DNA of 64,000 bases from contig NZ_OZ253573.1 of NCBI RefSeq assembly GCF_965262965.1, forward strand, positions 3,410,001 to 3,474,000, in the 5' to 3' direction. The notes beneath the pieces are model-generated. The model did not search any database. It was not told the origin of the DNA and saw only the letters and a list, made by a program, of their open reading frames with translations. This document shows, one piece after another, positions 61,403-64,000 of the stretch; the first letter of the stretch is position 1; every line of letters starts with the position of its first letter. The position numbers were made by a program, and so were the translations under genes. Origin of the DNA: Poriferisodalis sp965262965. GTDB lineage: Bacteria; Actinomycetota; Acidimicrobiia; Acidimicrobiales; Poriferisodalaceae.

Positions 61403-62826
61403 TGGCGGGCGGCGACTGGGAGACCGTCATCGGGCTTGAGGTTCACGTCGAGCTCGCGACGGTCACCAAGCTGTTCTCGGCAGCGCCGAGCCGGTTCGGC
61501 GACGAGCCCAACACCAACGTGACGCCGGTCTGCCTGGGATTGCCCGGCTCGCTGCCGGTCCTGAATCGCCGTGCCGTCGAGTTGGCGATGTCGGTCGGGC
61601 TCGCACTCAACTGCGAGATCCGGCCGTCGATCTTCCACCGCAAGAACTACTTCTATCCCGACATGCCGAAGGACTACCAGGTCAGCCAGTACGACCAGCC
61701 GATCTGCGCCGATGGCTGGCTGGATGTGCCCGGCGAAGCCAGGGTGGGGATCGAACGTGCCCATCTCGAGGAAGACGCCGGCAAGACGACGCACATCGGC
61801 GGTGCTGACGGCCGCATTCATGGCGCGGTCGGCGCACTCGTGGACTACAACCGCGCCGGCACGCCGCTGCTTGAGATCGTGTCGCGGCCAGACATTCGCT
61901 CGGCAGCACAGGCCAGCGCGTACGTCGAGGAGCTGCGTGCGATCCTGCTGGTGCTCGCAGCGTCCGATGCTCGCCTCGAAGAGGGCTCGATGCGCGTCGA
62001 TGCGAACATCAGCGTGCGCCCAACCGGCGGGCAGGAACTGCGAACCCGCTGCGAGGTCAAGAATCTCAACTCGCTGCGGTCGCTGCGCAACGCCATCGAC
62101 TTCGAAGTGCGGCGACACATCGGGCTCTACGAAGCAGGCGATGCTCCGGTTCAGGAAACGCGTCACTGGGCCGAAGACGGGCGCACGCACTCGCTGCGGT
62201 CCAAAGAAGAAGCCGACGACTACCGCTACTTCCCTGAACCGGATCTGGTTCCGCTCGTGCCCGACGACGCGTGGATCGAGCGGGTGCGCGCCTGCCTGCC
62301 TGAACTGCCCGCCGCTCAGCGGTCACGTCTGGATGCCTTGGGCGCCGATCCTGGCGATGCCCAGGTGGTCGTGAGCCGGGGCCTCGCCTCGCTCGTGCTC
62401 GGCGCAGTCGAACTCGGTGCCGACGCAGGGCGCACCGTCACCCACGCCGTCCAGAACCTCGCGCTCGACGGCGCCGAGCTGCTCGAGCCACAACAGCTCG
62501 CGTCGCTCGTCGCCATGGAGACCTCCGGACAGCTGACTGCCACGCAGGCCAAGAACGTTCTCGCGCAGATGTGCGGGCGGGCGGGCGGCCCAGCGGCCGG
62601 CCCGGCGACCATCGCAGCCGAATTGGGCTTCGAGGCAATGGAATCGGGCGAGCTTGAGTCGCTCGTCGATCAAGCCATCGCCGAGAATCCGCAGGCGTGG
62701 CAGAAGTACTGCTCAGGCCAGGCCAAAGTGGCGGGCGTGTTCGTGGGCGCCGTCATGAAGGCCACCCGGGGCCAAGCCGACGGCAAGGCCGTCAACCAGA
62801 TCCTCGCCCAGCGCCGCAACGCTTGA
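61402..62826 (+). CDS. gatB: Asp-tRNA(Asn)/Glu-tRNA(Gln) amidotransferase subunit B
   Basis: A 474-residue tRNA-binding kinase subunit that activates the misacylated amino acid. ETVIGLEVHVELATVTKLFSAAP, RKNYFYPDMPKDYQVSQYDQPI, HLEEDAGKTTH, DYNRAGTPLLEIVS, EGSMRVDANISVRP and RSKEEADDYRYFPEPDLVPL (each cited in part) are all present. The C-terminal YqeY-like tail ends with NQILAQR. ATG 61402 overlaps the gatA stop, with GGGGAGG about 9 nt upstream; an adjacent GTG at 61399 is possible. It completes the gatCAB operon. Confidence 0.96.
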   Translation: MAGGDWETVIGLEVHVELATVTKLFSAAPSRFGDEPNTNVTPVCLGLPGSLPVLNRRAVELAMSVGLALNCEIRPSIFHRKNYFYPDMPKDYQVSQYDQPICADGWLDVPGEARVGIERAHLEEDAGKTTHIGGADGRIHGAVGALVDYNRAGTPLLEIVSRPDIRSAAQASAYVEELRAILLVLAASDARLEEGSMRVDANISVRPTGGQELRTRCEVKNLNSLRSLRNAIDFEVRRHIGLYEAGDAPVQETRHWAEDGRTHSLRSKEEADDYRYFPEPDLVPLVPDDAWIERVRACLPELPAAQRSRLDALGADPGDAQVVVSRGLASLVLGAVELGADAGRTVTHAVQNLALDGAELLEPQQLASLVAMETSGQLTATQAKNVLAQMCGRAGGPAAGPATIAAELGFEAMESGELESLVDQAIAENPQAWQKYCSGQAKVAGVFVGAVMKATRGQADGKAVNQILAQRRNA

Positions 62827-62867
62827 GACTCGGTTGACAAGAGCGGAGTACTCGCCAAGAGCAGCCG

Positions 62868-62873
62868 TATGAT
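62868..62873 (+). promoter_or_regulatory. Possible -10 element before the PHP-ATPase gene
   Basis: TATGAT is close to the -10 consensus, 26 nt before ATG 62899, in the 72-bp gap after gatB. No good -35 is at the right distance; a TTGACA at 62834 is too far (28 nt). Weak evidence. Confidence 0.3.
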
Positions 62874-62898
62874 CGCGCGCGGGACCGTTGACGCGAGG

Positions 62899-64000
62899 AT
62901 GGCGATGACCAAGAGCGAACCCGATGTCGTCGCCGATGCGCTGCGCCTGCCGTCGGGAGCGCACTTCGTACGATGCGCCCTACAGGTCAATCCCCACAAC
63001 TACAGCGGGACCCATCGCGGCCAAGCGAGCGAAGGCAATCCTGCCGATTACGCGTCAGCACTCATCGCTAAGGCCAAAGAACTCGGCATAGGCGTGCTTG
63101 CCATAACCGACCACAACAGCGTCGCGGAGGTGCCGACGGTCCATGATGCTGCCGTCGGGTCAGGAATTGTCGTGCTGCCGGGTTTTGAGTTGGAGTCTGC
63201 GGAAGGCATACACGTGCTGTGCATCTACCCAGCCAGCACCGAGATGGAGAAGCTGGGTCGTTATCTCGGCGAATTTGGAATCCGCGACCCGCGGCCTTCG
63301 TCCCGGCCAAGCACGAAACACTTCGAATTGCTTTTGCAAGCGGTGCACGCGCAGGGTGGAGTGGCAATTGCCGCCCATGTCAGCGGGAGGAAGGGACTGT
63401 TTCAGGCCTTGGAAGGACAGGCAAGGGTAGCGGCGTGGCGGAATGAGCACCTACTCGCGGTGCAGATTCCAGGCCGGGTCGATGATCTCCCCGGAGACTT
63501 TCCTCGCATTGTGTGCAACAAGAACGTCGAGTATGCCCGCGAACGTCCCGCTGGCCGAGCGCTCGCAGTTGCGGTCGTGAACGCCAAGGACATTGTGCAA
63601 CCTGACGATCTTGAGAATCCGGCAGCTACCTGCTGGATTAAGATGTCCGACCCATGGGACGTCGAAGGCTTGCGACAAGCATTCCTTGACCCGGATTCAC
63701 GCATACGGCTGCACAGCGACGGTCAACCCGAAGAGCACTCTGAATTGTTGGCGCTCGCGTGGCAAGGCGGCGGATTCCTCGACGGCGGCGCGATTCACTT
63801 CAATCCGAACCTCAACGTGCTCATCGGGGGACGCGGAACCGGTAAGTCCACTGCGATCGAGAGCATCCGCTACGTCTTGGGACTAGAACCGGTCGGTGAT
63901 GAGGCACGAAACGCCCATCAAGAGATCGTGCGTCACGTTTTGCGCAATGGCACCAAGGTCTCGCTTGAAGTGCGTTCATTGAATCCTTCTGAGCGGATCT
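62899..64000 (+). CDS. TrlF-like PHP domain plus AAA/SMC-type ATPase, N-terminal part
   Basis: The frame is open to the window end, with 367 codons visible. Residues 20-230 look like a PHP phosphoesterase: HRGQASEGNPADYASALIAKA, the metal site AITDHNSVAE, LPGFELESAEGIHVLCIYP and AIAAHVSGRKG (cited in parts). From about 310 an ABC/SMC-like ATPase begins: FNPNLNVLIGGRGTGKSTAIESIRYVLG, in part, with an intact Walker A. This PHP-then-ATPase order is that of TrlF-family proteins, which I recall as accessory proteins often found near defence genes. Either ATG 62899 or ATG 62905 can start it. GC is visibly lower after about 63200, a sign of acquisition. What it does in the cell is unknown. Confidence 0.75.
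   Translation, partial: MAMTKSEPDVVADALRLPSGAHFVRCALQVNPHNYSGTHRGQASEGNPADYASALIAKAKELGIGVLAITDHNSVAEVPTVHDAAVGSGIVVLPGFELESAEGIHVLCIYPASTEMEKLGRYLGEFGIRDPRPSSRPSTKHFELLLQAVHAQGGVAIAAHVSGRKGLFQALEGQARVAAWRNEHLLAVQIPGRVDDLPGDFPRIVCNKNVEYARERPAGRALAVAVVNAKDIVQPDDLENPAATCWIKMSDPWDVEGLRQAFLDPDSRIRLHSDGQPEEHSELLALAWQGGGFLDGGAIHFNPNLNVLIGGRGTGKSTAIESIRYVLGLEPVGDEARNAHQEIVRHVLRNGTKVSLEVRSLNPSERI

Overview
The window is 64 kb of high-GC bacterial DNA, read as an Actinomycetota chromosome and most likely from the Acidimicrobiia or a close relative. The evidence is the gene order argS-lysA-hom-thrC-(rho)-rpmE-prfA-prmC/sua5-rpiB/glyA-atp, the frequent GTG starts, a DUF222/HNH (13E12-type) gene, coenzyme F420-type proteins (FrhB-like and a PPOX-fold protein), an Asp-type MurA and a paired cysteine desulfurase and MnmA. 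The class assignment is inference; the phylum is well supported.

Layout. 1-5.6 kb: the end of a family 5 uracil-DNA glycosylase gene, a Cys-rich lipoprotein, an FrhB-like iron-sulfur flavoprotein, a PPOX protein, tRNA-Arg(CCG), a frameshifted DUF222-HNH gene under a LexA-like box, and a FetB-type permease. 5.7-20.8 kb: a conserved housekeeping block for arginyl-tRNA, lysine and threonine synthesis, translation termination and one-carbon metabolism. In it thrB is absent and a VapBC module sits after thrC. The rho position holds a Rho-like protein without a P-loop. Two gene fusions are present, PrmC-Sua5 and RpiB-GlyA. 20.8-32.0 kb: an accessory island splits this block from the ATP synthase operon. 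It is bounded by two near-identical inverted IS3-family copies of 1321 bp and carries cobS plus a type III-like restriction-modification operon. In that operon the restriction subunit is fused to an MntA-type antitoxin and followed by its HepT toxin, then the methyltransferase. 32.0-39.7 kb: a complete F1Fo ATP synthase operon. 39.8-50.7 kb: an ammonium transporter gene broken by one in-frame TGA, glpX-hisI, an L-2-hydroxyglutarate oxidase, a hydrolase, an MFS transporter, murA, meaB, an SRPBCC-kinase fusion and an OxyR-like regulator. 51-62.8 kb: cysteine desulfurase-mnmA, ligA and gatCAB, with a C5 methyltransferase/endonuclease pair inserted between mnmA and ligA. The last 1.1 kb is the start of a PHP-ATPase protein of TrlF type, cut by the window end.

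How the parts work together. The central block supplies translation (ArgRS, RF1 and its methylase PrmC, the Sua5 t6A domain, L31, GatCAB, and the sulfur relay from the desulfurase to MnmA for tRNA thiolation) and energy (ATP synthase). Three separate insertions carry defence or addiction genes: vapBC, the res-mntA/hepT/mod island and the dcm/endonuclease pair; a possible fourth is trlF. The strongest candidate for an undescribed arrangement is the restriction subunit fused to the antitoxin of an MntA-HepT pair, which would tie loss of restriction to release of a toxin. The second is the Rho-like protein lacking Walker A in the syntenic rho slot.
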